A DNA stretch of 64,000 nt from Axinella damicornis (taxonomy: Eukaryota; Porifera; Demospongiae; Axinellida; Axinellidae): contig OZ007516.1 in assembly GCA_963931865.1 (NCBI GenBank), positions 12,371,937 through 12,435,936 on the forward strand, in the 5' to 3' direction. Every line of letters begins with the position of its first letter. Positions within the stretch are counted from its first letter, which is position 1. A model generated the notes under the pieces. The model was not told the DNA's origin. It saw nothing but the letters and a program-made list of their open reading frames with translations, and ran no database searches. This document shows positions 53,235 through 63,526 of the stretch, piece after piece. A program made the translations under genes and the position numbers.

Positions 53235-55245
53235 TTCCCAAGCACACCTCTCCAGTCTCAACCACCTGTCAGGATTCCCTCACAGCCTTTGAGAGTGTGC
53301 CAAGATGGGAGCTAGGACTCCCTTTGCACATCAGACGTCTACCCTCTTCGTGAAGGACGAACGGGCCAAGGAGCTGCCAGGTAGGCCAAGATTTGTGATA
53401 TGCTGTGAATGAAGGGATACAAGCTATGTGGGTGTGCGATAAGGATTCTAGCTTGTAGACCACAGGAAGAAGAATATGTAATGATACATGCCCTAGCCAT
53501 AGTGGAGTAGGAGGTGTGTGCTGCATTGAAGGGATATGATTATGCAAATGTTAATTGGAGCAAGCCGTATGCTAGCCTAGTCACCTACGTATGAAGCGGC
53601 CTGGGAATGAGGCTGGCTAATCAGAGTTTATCCACTAGTGAGAGCAAGCCCCGTGGGGCACCATTCTGCCTGTTTGTACTAGCCTATCATAACCTCGCAA
53701 AGCCACAGACTCTCGCATGAGAGTGTGGCTATGCGACAACACGAAGCTTACCCAGACTGAGCAGTGTGGTTGCCATTTGAACAGATTAAGTTATCAGCAG
53801 CGAGCCCCACACTAGTCGTAGTCGAGAGTGGCTCACGTTGTTGTCGATATGTCTCCCATACCGTAAATCGCAATAATACTAACATACGAAACTTGCACTC
53901 ATTTCCTTACATCATTCCGTAAATCTCTGCCGTCTGGTGCTGAGACTAAGGACGATATCGATGGTGACAACAAAGACGCAGACCGCTTCTCGACCTACAT
54001 ATTCATTGCCTAGAGGCCTAGAGCGAGCAGTCTACCTCTGTACCTCCTCAGTGACAACAGCAAAGACGAACACCACTACTGGACCGGACCTACCTATGCA
54101 TCGAACTCCATGAACTCTGAGCTGTAGCTAGCTATATGACAGGTCCTACAGAACACATGGTGTGCTCGACCAGTGTGCTGCCATGCATATAGGTTGTGTG
54201 TTACCTGGCCAAGTTGCCACTAGACTGCTTCAACTAGTCTGACTCGTTGTTCCTGTGTTGTACATAGTGTGTATTTTTGGTTTCTGGGGCCTGTGTGAGG
54301 TTGTGCTGTGCTCATGCAGTCACATTCTGATGACAGTCTTGTATATAAATTATAGAACTGTTCCACATGCATGTGCACTCACTCACGCTTGCCCCACAAT
54401 GTCCCGCATTCCACTAGTTATAGCAACAGGTATTATTTACAACTGCTCATTCTCGTTCCCCCTTCCTCTTTCTCTCCCCCCCTCCACTTCTCTCTCTCTC
54501 CTGCCAGACTATGAGCAATACTCACACAAGGGAGCCTGCAAATACAACAAGAAGGCCCAGTGTGGTTGTTGGAGTATCCAGTGCTGAGATTCATTGTCTT
54601 CTGAACTCAAGTGCGTCCTCTTGACATGCGTAGTGGATGCAGTGAGTACTTACTGTTGAGCCACTTTTCAGAATGATGCCTGCAGGTTTTACTCTCGCCT
54701 CATGAGTACACTCTGATTGCATCCACCAGCTCGTAGTGCATAGCTAGCCTCACTCCCAGGCTGCTAGCTTACGGCTTGTGTACATGTAGCTATGTGATGT
54801 CTCAAACTGCCAATGTGGGTTCAAAATTCCCCCCTTAACACGTATCTGGCTTGCGAGGGGCAACTGTCATACACACCAAGTGTTGAATGTGTAGACAGTA
54901 GTTGGTTGAACAATGTGTCATGCTCACGTGAGAAAAGAACCAAACCATCCATTACGTGGTTTTTGTAAAACTGTTTGCAAACTGCATTAGTTGTTTGAAA
55001 CTGCTTTTACATTGTAAACGGGCTTATGTTTGTTTGTGTAGGGGGACAGAGAGGATGGAGAGTGGGAGGAGAGGCTGTGTGGACGGAGCTCGAGACTGCT
55101 GCAGGAAGCGTTGATGTGGCAGATTTACTTCATGCTTGCAAACTGCAACTGTCCCTGCATGTACGTGTTCCTCCGTACCATATCTATACACCGCTATCCA
55201 CACCTCCCAACAAAGCCTGGTGAAGTCCTGAAGGTAACAACAGAT
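53235..55245 (+). other. Scattered exon-like segments, unrecognised gene
   Basis: Three open segments with splice-like borders: about 53235-53380 (LFVKDERAKELP before a GTAGGC donor), about 54518-54595 (YEQYSHKGACKYNKKAQC after CCAG) and about 55044-55232 (EALMWQIYFMLANCNCPCMY, then LRTISIHRYPHLPTKPGEVL, before GTAACA). The third is the most protein-like. I cannot name a family or prove they belong to one gene. A repeat related to 46480-46790 lies between the first two. Confidence 0.3.
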
Positions 55246-56353
55246 GAGGGCACTAGCAGTGATGCAATGCCAGTGGTAGCCATTGTCCCAGAAGCACGCA
55301 GTAGGTCCATGCAGTCTGCTCTGGTGGCTTCGCCATCATGTCTATCATCACAGAACTATGTACCTATATTATGCACTGTGTCTGAACTTTGACGGGATGT
55401 CATATAGTCTATCCTAATCATCTTTTGTACATGTACTTGAAGTTTAAACTCTTTATTCGTTTACCCTTTCAAAATAATAATTATGCATCTAATTATCTAA
55501 TATTCATTATTGGTTGTGTTTACTGGTGTGCTTCTGAAAGAAGGCCATACCAATATGTTGCTCGGCCCGACCGACCCAAATTTGGCAGGCATCTAGCTAG
55601 TGCCAGGTGACCGTTCCTGCAGCCTGGCTCAGCGTTTTGGTAAAAAGATGTTCCCAAATTGAGCAGAAACTGAATTAAGATTCTTGGGCGTTGGAGAACT
55701 TCTACATTGTTTTTGGAAGGAGCAACGTAACAGATGTTCCCAAACTGAGCAGAAACTGAATGAAAATTCTTGGCTGAAAATGGCTTCGGAGAACTAGATC
55801 AATAATGTTATCAGCCGCCATGTATAATCAGACACTCCCACACGGAGACGAAACAATGCAGAAACTCGGAAATACCACGGAAATGTAGCATGGGCCCAGG
55901 TTAGCTGACACTCCAGAAATGGCACCCAATGCAACCATCATTTGCTGTTTGCACTAAGGGCAGTGCAAGTGACTGTCTGATAGTATCAAAGATCAGACAG
56001 GGCGCATGTATTTCCAGACACCACTTCCTGTTCATTCGCTGAAGCAGCTTTCAGCGAAATTCCTGCACCACTGGAAAGGCCTAAGATCCTTCTGTTCCAG
56101 GCCTGATTTTAAATTTGTCACCATAACTGCTTTGGTCACTGTAACTCAAACGACCAGACGTTCTCCGCCGGTGGGCGTGGACATCTGGGAACGAGACTAA
56201 GCTGGGTTCTGGCCTGATTAACTATTGTTATTGCATGATACCCTACAACTTCAAAGGCTCAGGTGTGCCAATATCTGGCATATGGCACTGCTGTGACATC
56301 ATCACTTAGCAACACACATCACGAAGCAACATCCAATCAGGCGCATGCAATAA

Positions 56354-56496
56354 ATTAGTTATAGCATGGCAACGCGGGCTGCATGCCAGATATTGGCACT
56401 GCTGATGTAAAGCCCTCGGGCCTGCGGCCCTCGGGCTCTACGTCACAGCAGTGCCAATATCTGGCATACAGCCCTTGTTGCCATGCTATAACTAAT
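56354..56496. mobile_element. 143-bp foldback palindrome
   Basis: ATTAGTTATAGCATGGCAAC, TGCCAGATATTGGCACTGCT and GCCCTCGGGCC on the left are mirrored on the right around the centre CTGCGG, giving arms of about 65-70 bp with few mismatches. An extra partial arm (GTGCCAATATCTGGCATA) lies at 56266-56283. The ends are unlike the other families; no duplication was found. Confidence 0.85.
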
Positions 56497-56639
56497 ACAT
56501 GAAGGTTGGGTTAAATTCAGACAGACCATTACAACTTTATGCAAGGGGCAATTATTATTCAACCCATTACCTAAGAACAACACCATCTCACATGTATCAA
56601 AACCACAGAAAGAGAAAACAATAATTTGTTATCACTGCA

Positions 56640-57020
56640 TTCTAGCTGTTCAATTAAACAGGTCCACACACACACACAGTCTTCAATAACAAATAATTAT
56701 GCTATCTTCTTGGGCGGGAAGCCTGGGACGCAGGTGCTGGGGGGTGGTCTACTTTGGCTTTGGGAACGACAGGATCATCCATCCCACATCTTGACAGGAT
56801 GGAAGTGGGGGGTCTCGGAGAGAATGCCATTGATGATTGACGTCCCATTCGAATTTGTGATGTGGGTGGTGACTACGATGAACTCGGTTGTAGCTGTATA
56901 GGAGAAGTATAAAACAACACTCGACATCGTAAACTCAACGTATCTGGAGGACACATACCCTGCACTTAAAGCTTAGGTTGCCCAGCAACTCAACACATCT
57001 ACAAATGTATGAATTCTGGG
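56640..57020 (-). pseudogene. VPS33A: Isolated VPS33A terminal exon (copy 2, inverted)
   Basis: On the minus strand the exon 56893-56702 encodes the same TTEFIVVTTHITN segment and RPRR-TAG ending as 16387-16580. Copy differences include a 6-bp insertion near TNSNGTS, a 6-bp deletion after the KMW codons and a longer GT run after the stop. Upstream intron sequence (GTTGAGTTGCTGGGCAACCT) is shared too. It points away from the VPS33A body at 40.7-45.9 kb. Confidence 0.75.
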
Positions 57021-57089
57021 AACGATAATTATCCATTTCGATTTGTCAATTAGTGAAATGATGATTTTAGTAGCAGTTCAGTGCATACT

Positions 57090-57610
57090 ATTACACTCCT
57101 GGTAGGGGAAAAATTGTGCCGCGTAAATAATAATGTTTGAGTACTTAGGATTGGCCTACAGAGATTCTTGACTACACCGCCGTGATTGCTATCATGCAGT
57201 GACCCAAATGTAAAAAGTTGGTGCTGAAACTCACCTCGGTGGTGGAGATATGAGCGCTTTTGTCTGCCATTGCATGCTTGCATGAGCGCTTTTGTCTTGC
57301 CGTTGCCCGCCATTGCTTGAGCGCTCTCTCCGACTTCCGGTGGCAGTACCGTTCTTATAGGAAAGGCGCACAAAGATTCTGACCACACGGCCGTGATCGC
57401 TGTCATTCACTGACCCTTACATGCTGAAACTCACCATGCTGGCACAGTTGTGAGCGCTGTAACAAGTTCTTGTCTTCCCTTTGGCCGCCATTGCTAGCGA
57501 TTGACAGAGCATGATTGCCACGTTGCATGATTGTGTGTTAATAATTTCAATGAGTTGCAATACCCAGCTTGTGCTACCTGGAAGTTGTAACCGGTTGCAA
57601 TGGCTGCTAC
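57090..57610 (+). repeat. GCCGCGTAAATAA interspersed repeat, copy 3
   Basis: Same order of blocks as 31105-31640, including TTGTGCCGCGTAAATAATAA, GACTTCCGGTGGCAGTACCG and GTAACCGGTTGCAA. It has an internal duplication of TGAGCGCTTTTGTCT (57250 and 57283). Confidence 0.75.
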
Positions 57611-58075
57611 CAGGAGGGTACTTTGGCGTAAAAATTTTATGGCAATTATTGCTTTTGTGCATAAAGGGAAAATTTTACGCCATGGCTGTTGTTATGTACA
57701 TAACGACAGCATTTTACGCCATGGGGTTTGGCGTAAAATCCCCTTGTGAAGTGGTGTGACCACTTTATACAATATCTTGTGTACATAAAGGGAGAATTTT
57801 ACGCCAATGAACTAAACGAATGGGGTTACCCCTAATGGACCTAATTGACAGGGCTCACCCCATCCAGGTTCATGGTACCAATATGGCGTAAAATTGTCCC
57901 TTTATGTAGCATAGGTAGCTTACACATAAAGGGAAAATGTTACGCCATTGAACTAAACGAATGGGACTGGTTACCCCTGACGGACCTTATTGACAGGGCT
58001 CACCCTATCCAGGCTCATGGTGGAAAGTTAATTGCAGGGATGGGGGAAAAAAATCTGATCGATGAGATTTGGCGG

Positions 58076-58606
58076 TCAACATAGGTCACAAATGACAATT
58101 TCAAATGACGACGATGATGTAGGCTTCATGATTATGGGTTCATTTGAAGGATAGCATAACGTATATATAAGTATATAGTTATAGAGTCTGACGTCCTTGT
58201 CTGGAAACAAAACCTCGGCTGTCTCATTGTCGTCCTGAAACTTGACAACCCACCTCAAGTTGAACGAGTCCAACCATCCCCGGTACCACTTCCCATCGTC
58301 ATACAAAACTTCAACATTCTTACGTGCGTCTGGATTCTTGGATTTTGGTACACTTTTTGCTATATACACGCTCTTTTCCCTTTCGGGGGGAGGGCTGGAT
58401 CTGTACTCTCTGCTCTCAGTATGGGGCTGATTTACTGAGCTGTCTGTCAGTGGCATTTCTAGGCTAGGGAAGTTAGCAGGGCCCCAAATGCTGTACGTGG
58501 TCATATACATAGTGACAACCTTGGCGTAAAATTCGCATAAAGGCATACATGGCATAACTCTTCCTTCCCTTGTGCCAAAATCTCTACATGATACCACCAT
58601 GCACAC
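58076..58606 (-). CDS. Tudor-like domain ORF inside the foldback element
   Basis: A 176-codon frame; the first 40 or so codons are element sequence and the C-terminal half is protein-like. A basic Ser/Pro-rich stretch (PPPEREKSVYIAKSVPKSK) leads into VEVLYDDGKWYRGWLDSF, RWVVKFQDDNETAEVLFPDK and DVRL. The pattern of small beta strands with aromatic residues (YDDGKWYRG, KFQDDNETAEV) is that of Tudor/SH3-like chromatin-reader folds. The ORF sits between the inverted repeats and may be a captured host exon or an element gene; both are inference. Confidence 0.5.
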   Translation of the reverse strand: MCMVVSCRDFGTREGRVMPCMPLCEFYAKVVTMYMTTYSIWGPANFPSLEMPLTDSSVNQPHTESREYRSSPPPEREKSVYIAKSVPKSKNPDARKNVEVLYDDGKWYRGWLDSFNLRWVVKFQDDNETAEVLFPDKDVRLYNYILIYTLCYPSNEPIIMKPTSSSSFEIVICDLC

Positions 58607-58846
58607 ATAATCCCGATCAGTTTATTATTATTCTTGAATTTCCACATGACCTGCGGATGGGTTAACCCTATCAATTAAGTCCGTCAGACCCTGTTGGACT
58701 AGCCCTCTCCACCTGTATAGTACCATTAACCTGGATGGGGTGAACCCTGTCTGTCAGGGGTAACCCTGTTTGTTAATTCATTGGCGTAAAATTTTCCCTT
58801 TATGTATAAGCGACTTATGCTACATAAAGGGACAATTTTACGCCGT

Positions 58847-59066
58847 TGGACTAACCCTCAATTATTTTTTGCATCACAGAACCATAAACCTGTGGTATAG
58901 TGGACTCAAAGATTGATGCATATATTCGGCAATTGGCAATTTACAATCAGGCTATTTATATAGAATGATACATTCCAATACATTCCAATGTTGCCAAGTT
59001 CTCTGAGTAGCTAAATGGAATGTGTCCACTAAATGTCATACAATAGAGCATTGTTCCTGGGTTACA
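58847..59066 (-). mobile_element. Gypsy 3' LTR
   Basis: On the minus strand the LTR begins TGTAACCCAGGAACAATGCT directly after a purine tract (CTTAGGGGAGAGGAG) at about 59070-59085. It contains a TATA-like CTATATAAATAG at about 58951-58962. The far end is uncertain; TG...CA logic allows about 58847. Only the first 33 bp are retained at the 5' end of the element (62734-62766). Confidence 0.65.
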
Positions 59067-59079
59067 GCACTCCTCTCCC

Positions 59080-62000
59080 CTAAGAGGTTTGTCCAGCTTG
59101 ATACCGTTCAGGAGGTCGACGAACTCTCTTTGGATAACGACCAGTAGGTGTCGGTACATTCAGGTCTGGTGTTGAGGTCTCAGATGTTCTTGGATTTTCA
59201 GGTTGGGTTGCTGGTGTGACTTCTGCAGTCGGTATGACTTCTGGTTCTGATTCAGGTGAGTCATCCTCAGGGATTTCAAGTTCCACAGGAGGAAAGGGAA
59301 GTTCATCCACATGACGTTTTCGAATGAGATCTTGGTGTCGACGCCAAATGAGTCCCTCATGCTCCAACTCAACTCTGAAGGAAACAGGTCCAGTGCGTTC
59401 CACAATGCGAGCAGGCAACCAATCATCTCCTTTGCCAAAATTGCGAGTGAAGACGGTGTCTCCAACCTCAAAACAACGAGCTCTGGCATGTCTGTCATGC
59501 GACTCTTTCTGTTTCAGCTGCTTCTGTTGTACTCTGGCTGCAATATCAGGTTTTAGGAGATCGAGTCGGGAACGAAGTCTCCTCCCTTGCAAGAGTTCAG
59601 CTGGGGAAAGCCCAGTGGTGGTTTGAGGTGTGATGCGGTAGTTGAAAAGAAATCTTGCCATTCTTTCACTCAGAGTACCCTGTTTGATCTTCCGCATTCC
59701 TTGTTTGAAGGTTTTCACAGCACGCTCGGCAAGGCCATTTGAGGCAGGATGATATGGACTGGAGGTTACATGAGCAATTCCATTTCTCTGAAGGAATTCC
59801 TTGAACTCCAGGCTTGTGAAATTAGAACCATTGTCAGTGACGATAGTTGCAGGCAGGCCAAACTGTGCAAAGACAGTTCGCAGGCGCTGGATCACTGCAG
59901 TGGAAGTTGTGGAAGACATTTGGAAGACTTCCAACCACTTAGAGTGAGAATCCACCAGAATGAGAAACATGTTATTCAAGAAGGGACCTGCAAAGTCTAG
60001 ATGCAGGCGTGACCAGGGATGTGTAGGCCACTTCCAAGGATGCAGTGGTGCTACTGGTGGGGCTGAACAATGGACTTGACATTCCGTACAAGATTTCACC
60101 ATTCGTTCAATCTCTTGGTCCATATTTGGCCACCACATGAAGGAACGTGCAAGGCTTTTCATCCTAGAAATTCCAGGATGTCCATCATGAAGCTCTTGCA
60201 GGATTCTCTCACGACCTGGTTCAGGGATTACGATCCTGGATCCCCAAAGAATGCATCCGTCTTGCACAGACAACTCTGTACGCCGGAACCAGAAAGGTTT
60301 CAGGTCTTGACTGCATGATGCAGGCCAACCACTTTGGATGCACTGAAGAACCTGTGACAAAACAGGATTTCGCCTTGTCCAGAGACGTATGTGTGTGGCG
60401 GTTATCGGAGCTTCTTCCAGAGTTTCTGCCAACAAAACGAGCTCCACAGGAATAGGAGTATGGTCTGGCTTCTCAGGAAGAGGTAACCTGCTCATCGCAT
60501 CAGCATTGCTGTGATCAGTTGTAGAGCGGAACACAAGAGTGTATTCGTACATGGCTAGTGTCAAAGCCCAGCGCTGAATCCTTGCGGATGCTTGTGATGA
60601 AACTGCTTGATGCTCACTGAACAGTGTAAGAAGAGGCTTGTGGTCAGTATAGAGTGTGAAATGATGACCAAACAAGTAAGAGTGGAATCTCTTTACTCCG
60701 AATACACAAGCCAACCCTTCTTTTTCGATCTGAGAATAGTTCTTTTCTGCAGATGACAATGAGCGGGAGGCAAAAGCAATGGGCTTCTCGGTACCATCAG
60801 GCAATCGGTGGGCAAGCACCGCTCCTATGCCATAGGAGGAGGCATCACAGGCTAGAACGATCTCAAACTTTGGGTTGAAGTGAATCAATAGCCTTGAGGA
60901 TGTAAGCAACTGCTTAGATTCCAGAAACGCTGCTTGTTGCTTTGCTTTCCAATGCCAGGGTGTATCATGACGGAGTAACAGATAGAGAGGGGCAAGAATT
61001 GTTGAAATCTTCGGAAGGAACCTGCTGTAATAGCTCAATAATCCCAGATAAGACTTGAGCTCAGTGACGTTCCTTGGGCTTGGAGCCTCGGTGATTGCTC
61101 TGACTTTCTCTGGGGTTGGATGCAGGCCTTCTGAATCCACAGTGTAGCCAAGGTAGGTCACAGAGGAAACCATGAACTGGCACTTGGTCTTCCTCAGACG
61201 GAGACCAGCCTTCTCCAATCTGGACAGAACTTCTTCCAAAGCTGCAAGGTGATCAGATTCTGTTGGACCAGTTACCAAGATGTCGTCCATATACACGACC
61301 ACTCCGGGGATGTCTGCCAGAAGGCTGTCCATGATCCTCTGAAAAATTCCAGGTGCTGAAGAAACACCGTAAGGCAAGCGATTGAACTGGTACAATCCTT
61401 TCTGGGTGTTTATCACCACATACTTCTTCGATGCTTCATCAAGAGGCACTTGCTGATATGCTTGACTGAGATCCAGTTTTGTAAACGCTTTGCCGCCTGC
61501 CAGTGAGGCAAGTAGGTCTTCGACCTTGGGAATTGGATACCGGTCTAGCTTGGACACCTGATTCACAGTCAGGGAGAAATCACCGCATATCCTCACTGAT
61601 GACTTGTCTGCTTTCAATACTGGAACAATAGGTGCAGCCCAATCTGAGAATTGCACACTCTCCACTGTCCCCTCCTCAACGAGCCTGTCAAGCTCCTTCT
61701 CTACCATCTCTTTCATGGCATAGGGAACGGATCGGGCTTTACAAAATCTGGGCTGTGCATCTGGATCAACTTGAATTGCTGCTTGGTATCCCTGCAGTTT
61801 GCCCAAACCATCCTGGAACACCGCTTTGTGACGCTGAAGGACATGGTCAAGAGAGCTCCCTTGTAGAAGGTTGATCGACTTCCAATCCAACTTGAAGTAA
61901 CTCAACCAGTCCCGACCCAAGAGGCTGGGGCCGCTTCCACGAACCACTAGCAGAGGCACAATTGCTTTCTGACCATTGTATTCAACATTGACTTGGAGAC

Positions 62001-62766
62001 AACCCAATACTGCAATCTGTTCACCAGAGTATGTTCGCAGGTTCACTTTGGACTCTGTCAGAGACTTGTCTCCCCAGTTTTGACGGTAAACATCCTCTGC
62101 TACCAATGAGAATGCAGCACCAGTGTCAATTTCCATACTGAGAGAGTGTCCCTCGATCACCATCTCCACCTGGAACGGCTTGTTGGACTGTGGAGTCTTC
62201 ATCTGGAAAAGACTGTACTCTTCCTCCTCAGGTGACAGTTGTTCAGCCTCCAAGTGCTTTACAGTCCTCTGCTGTTGCTGATCATGAGGACCAGTGGCTG
62301 GGTTTGTCCTCTTACTGCGGCAGACTTTCCGCAGATGTCCCACTTTACCGCAGTTGTGGCACTTCGCGTCCTTAAACCGACACTTCGCTGCAAAATGTCC
62401 TGGTTTGCCGCAACGGTAACACACGCTGTCAGGGACTTTCTTTCTCGGAGCCGGCCTAAGCCGGTGTACTGCTCCCATCGTGGAATCTGCAGTAGGTCCA
62501 CTCGGTACACGCGACGATGTCTGGAGCTCCCGAACATTTTTCGCTGCAGTTTCCAATCCTTGCGCGAGCTCCAGAGCTCTTTTGTACGTCAGCTTGGCTT
62601 CCGATAGCAGCCTTCGCTGTATCTGATCGTCATTTACACCGCAGACTAATCGGTCTCGTAGCTGGTTTTCCAACTGGTTGCCTTCAAAGTTGCAAAATTC
62701 TGCCAGCGAACGTAACTCCGACACAAATGTGGCTGTCATACAATAGAGCATTGTTCCTGAGTTACA
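59080..62766 (-). mobile_element. Gypsy (Metaviridae-type) LTR retrotransposon, 5'-deleted
   Basis: The element is read on the minus strand. Polypurine tract and 3' LTR are present. At the 5' end only the first 33 bp of LTR (TGTAACTCAGGAACAATGCT and on to TATGACA, 62766-62734) remain and join directly to mid-gag sequence, so the rest of the 5' LTR, the primer-binding site and the gag start are deleted. It is nested inside the right arm of the foldback element and so is younger than it. It cannot transpose autonomously in this form. Confidence 0.85.
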
Positions 62767-62796
62767 GCAAAACCTGAATGGGGTGAGCCCTGTCAA
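59080..62796 (-). CDS. Gypsy gag-pol polyprotein (gag N-terminus missing)
   Basis: One open frame of 1238 codons. Residues about 22-95 are the end of capsid (LRDRLVCGVNDDQIQRRLL). Two zinc knuckles lie at 126-139 (CYRCGKPGHFAAKC) and 146-159 (CHNCGKVGHLRKVC), and the aspartic protease DTG at 224-226. The reverse transcriptase has YMDD at 502-505, RNase H begins near 648 (ACDASSYGIGAVL), the integrase HHCC region is at about 870-906, and the core triad is D934, D988 and E1024 with D,D-35-E spacing. Gag and pol are fused without a frameshift, as in several Gypsy clades. The first 21 codons come from flanking foldback and LTR DNA, not from gag. All pol motifs look intact. Confidence 0.9.
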   Translation of the reverse strand: MTGLTPFRFCCNSGTMLYCMTATFVSELRSLAEFCNFEGNQLENQLRDRLVCGVNDDQIQRRLLSEAKLTYKRALELAQGLETAAKNVRELQTSSRVPSGPTADSTMGAVHRLRPAPRKKVPDSVCYRCGKPGHFAAKCRFKDAKCHNCGKVGHLRKVCRSKRTNPATGPHDQQQQRTVKHLEAEQLSPEEEEYSLFQMKTPQSNKPFQVEMVIEGHSLSMEIDTGAAFSLVAEDVYRQNWGDKSLTESKVNLRTYSGEQIAVLGCLQVNVEYNGQKAIVPLLVVRGSGPSLLGRDWLSYFKLDWKSINLLQGSSLDHVLQRHKAVFQDGLGKLQGYQAAIQVDPDAQPRFCKARSVPYAMKEMVEKELDRLVEEGTVESVQFSDWAAPIVPVLKADKSSVRICGDFSLTVNQVSKLDRYPIPKVEDLLASLAGGKAFTKLDLSQAYQQVPLDEASKKYVVINTQKGLYQFNRLPYGVSSAPGIFQRIMDSLLADIPGVVVYMDDILVTGPTESDHLAALEEVLSRLEKAGLRLRKTKCQFMVSSVTYLGYTVDSEGLHPTPEKVRAITEAPSPRNVTELKSYLGLLSYYSRFLPKISTILAPLYLLLRHDTPWHWKAKQQAAFLESKQLLTSSRLLIHFNPKFEIVLACDASSYGIGAVLAHRLPDGTEKPIAFASRSLSSAEKNYSQIEKEGLACVFGVKRFHSYLFGHHFTLYTDHKPLLTLFSEHQAVSSQASARIQRWALTLAMYEYTLVFRSTTDHSNADAMSRLPLPEKPDHTPIPVELVLLAETLEEAPITATHIRLWTRRNPVLSQVLQCIQSGWPASCSQDLKPFWFRRTELSVQDGCILWGSRIVIPEPGRERILQELHDGHPGISRMKSLARSFMWWPNMDQEIERMVKSCTECQVHCSAPPVAPLHPWKWPTHPWSRLHLDFAGPFLNNMFLILVDSHSKWLEVFQMSSTTSTAVIQRLRTVFAQFGLPATIVTDNGSNFTSLEFKEFLQRNGIAHVTSSPYHPASNGLAERAVKTFKQGMRKIKQGTLSERMARFLFNYRITPQTTTGLSPAELLQGRRLRSRLDLLKPDIAARVQQKQLKQKESHDRHARARCFEVGDTVFTRNFGKGDDWLPARIVERTGPVSFRVELEHEGLIWRRHQDLIRKRHVDELPFPPVELEIPEDDSPESEPEVIPTAEVTPATQPENPRTSETSTPDLNVPTPTGRYPKRVRRPPERYQAGQTS

Positions 62797-63083
62797 TTAG
62801 GTCCGTCAGGGGTAACCCCATTCGTTTAGTTCGTTGGCGTAAAATTTTCCCTTTATGTATAAGCAACTTATGCCACATAAAGGGACAATTTTACACCGTT
62901 GGTACCATGAACCTGGATGGGGTGAGCCCTGTCAATTAGGTCCATTAATAACCCCATTCGTTTAGTTCATTGGCGTAAAATTCTCCCTTTATGTATATGC
63001 AACATTGTATAAAGTGGTCACGCCATTTCACAAGGGGATTTTACGCCAAACCCCATGGCGTAAACTTCTGTCGTTATGTACAT

Positions 63084-63526
63084 ATGTTCGTAATGGTGGC
63101 CGTAGCCACTGTGTTTCTGTCACCATTAGCCATGGGGCCACACAACTTGCTAACTGGTCTTGTTGAATGTATCAACTCACACTTTCACGATTGCCAAAGT
63201 ACGATGGGGCGAAGCTTCATTCCCAGGCCGTAGGAGAAACAGCCTGGCAACTTACGCAAGTTCAAAGTGTTACTTCCTCCGTCAGACAGTTAGCAGTACC
63301 AATCACACTTCAGAACGTTAAATGCACTAAACTGCTTGAATGAGATTATGCAATTGCTAGGACGAAAAGTCCATATACAGTTTGAGCTCGGGGAAATTGC
63401 CAGACTGTTTCTACTACAGCCTGGGACCGGAAGGAGGGAGAAATAGCCGCTTAATTGCAGCATCAACAATGCTGATTAATTAGTGGGCAGTGATGACACA
63501 AGTGATATGGTCTAGCAGCATTTACA
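63084..63526. other. Intergenic with one MITE fragment
   Basis: Related to 29562-29690 at about 63213-63320 (TTCCCAGGCCGTAGGAGAA and CAACTTACGCAAGTTCAA). No gene recognised. Confidence 0.5.

Larger units (their letters stand above)
57694..63083. mobile_element. Foldback-type element with tandem-repeat TIRs, interrupted by Gypsy
   Basis: An inverted repeat of about 315-320 bp runs from 57694-58014 on the left to 62770-63083 on the right. Each arm starts with ATGTACATAACGACAG and contains GGGGTTTGGCGTAAAATCCC, then tandem subunits of about 130 bp (TTGGCGTAAAATTTTCCCTT, TATGTATAAGC, CATAAAGGGACAATTTTACG, GGATGGGGTGAGCCCTGTCA). The right arm has an extra subunit at about 58706-58850, cut off from the rest by the Gypsy insertion at a subunit junction. 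Tandem repeats inside long inverted ends are the defining feature of Foldback/Galileo-type elements. Without the Gypsy it would be about 1.5 kb around a Tudor-like ORF. No transposase seen. Confidence 0.7.

Noticed and set aside
59080..62796. Treating the Gypsy frame as an intact autonomous element
   Set aside because: The 5' LTR body, primer-binding site and gag start are missing even though pol motifs are intact.
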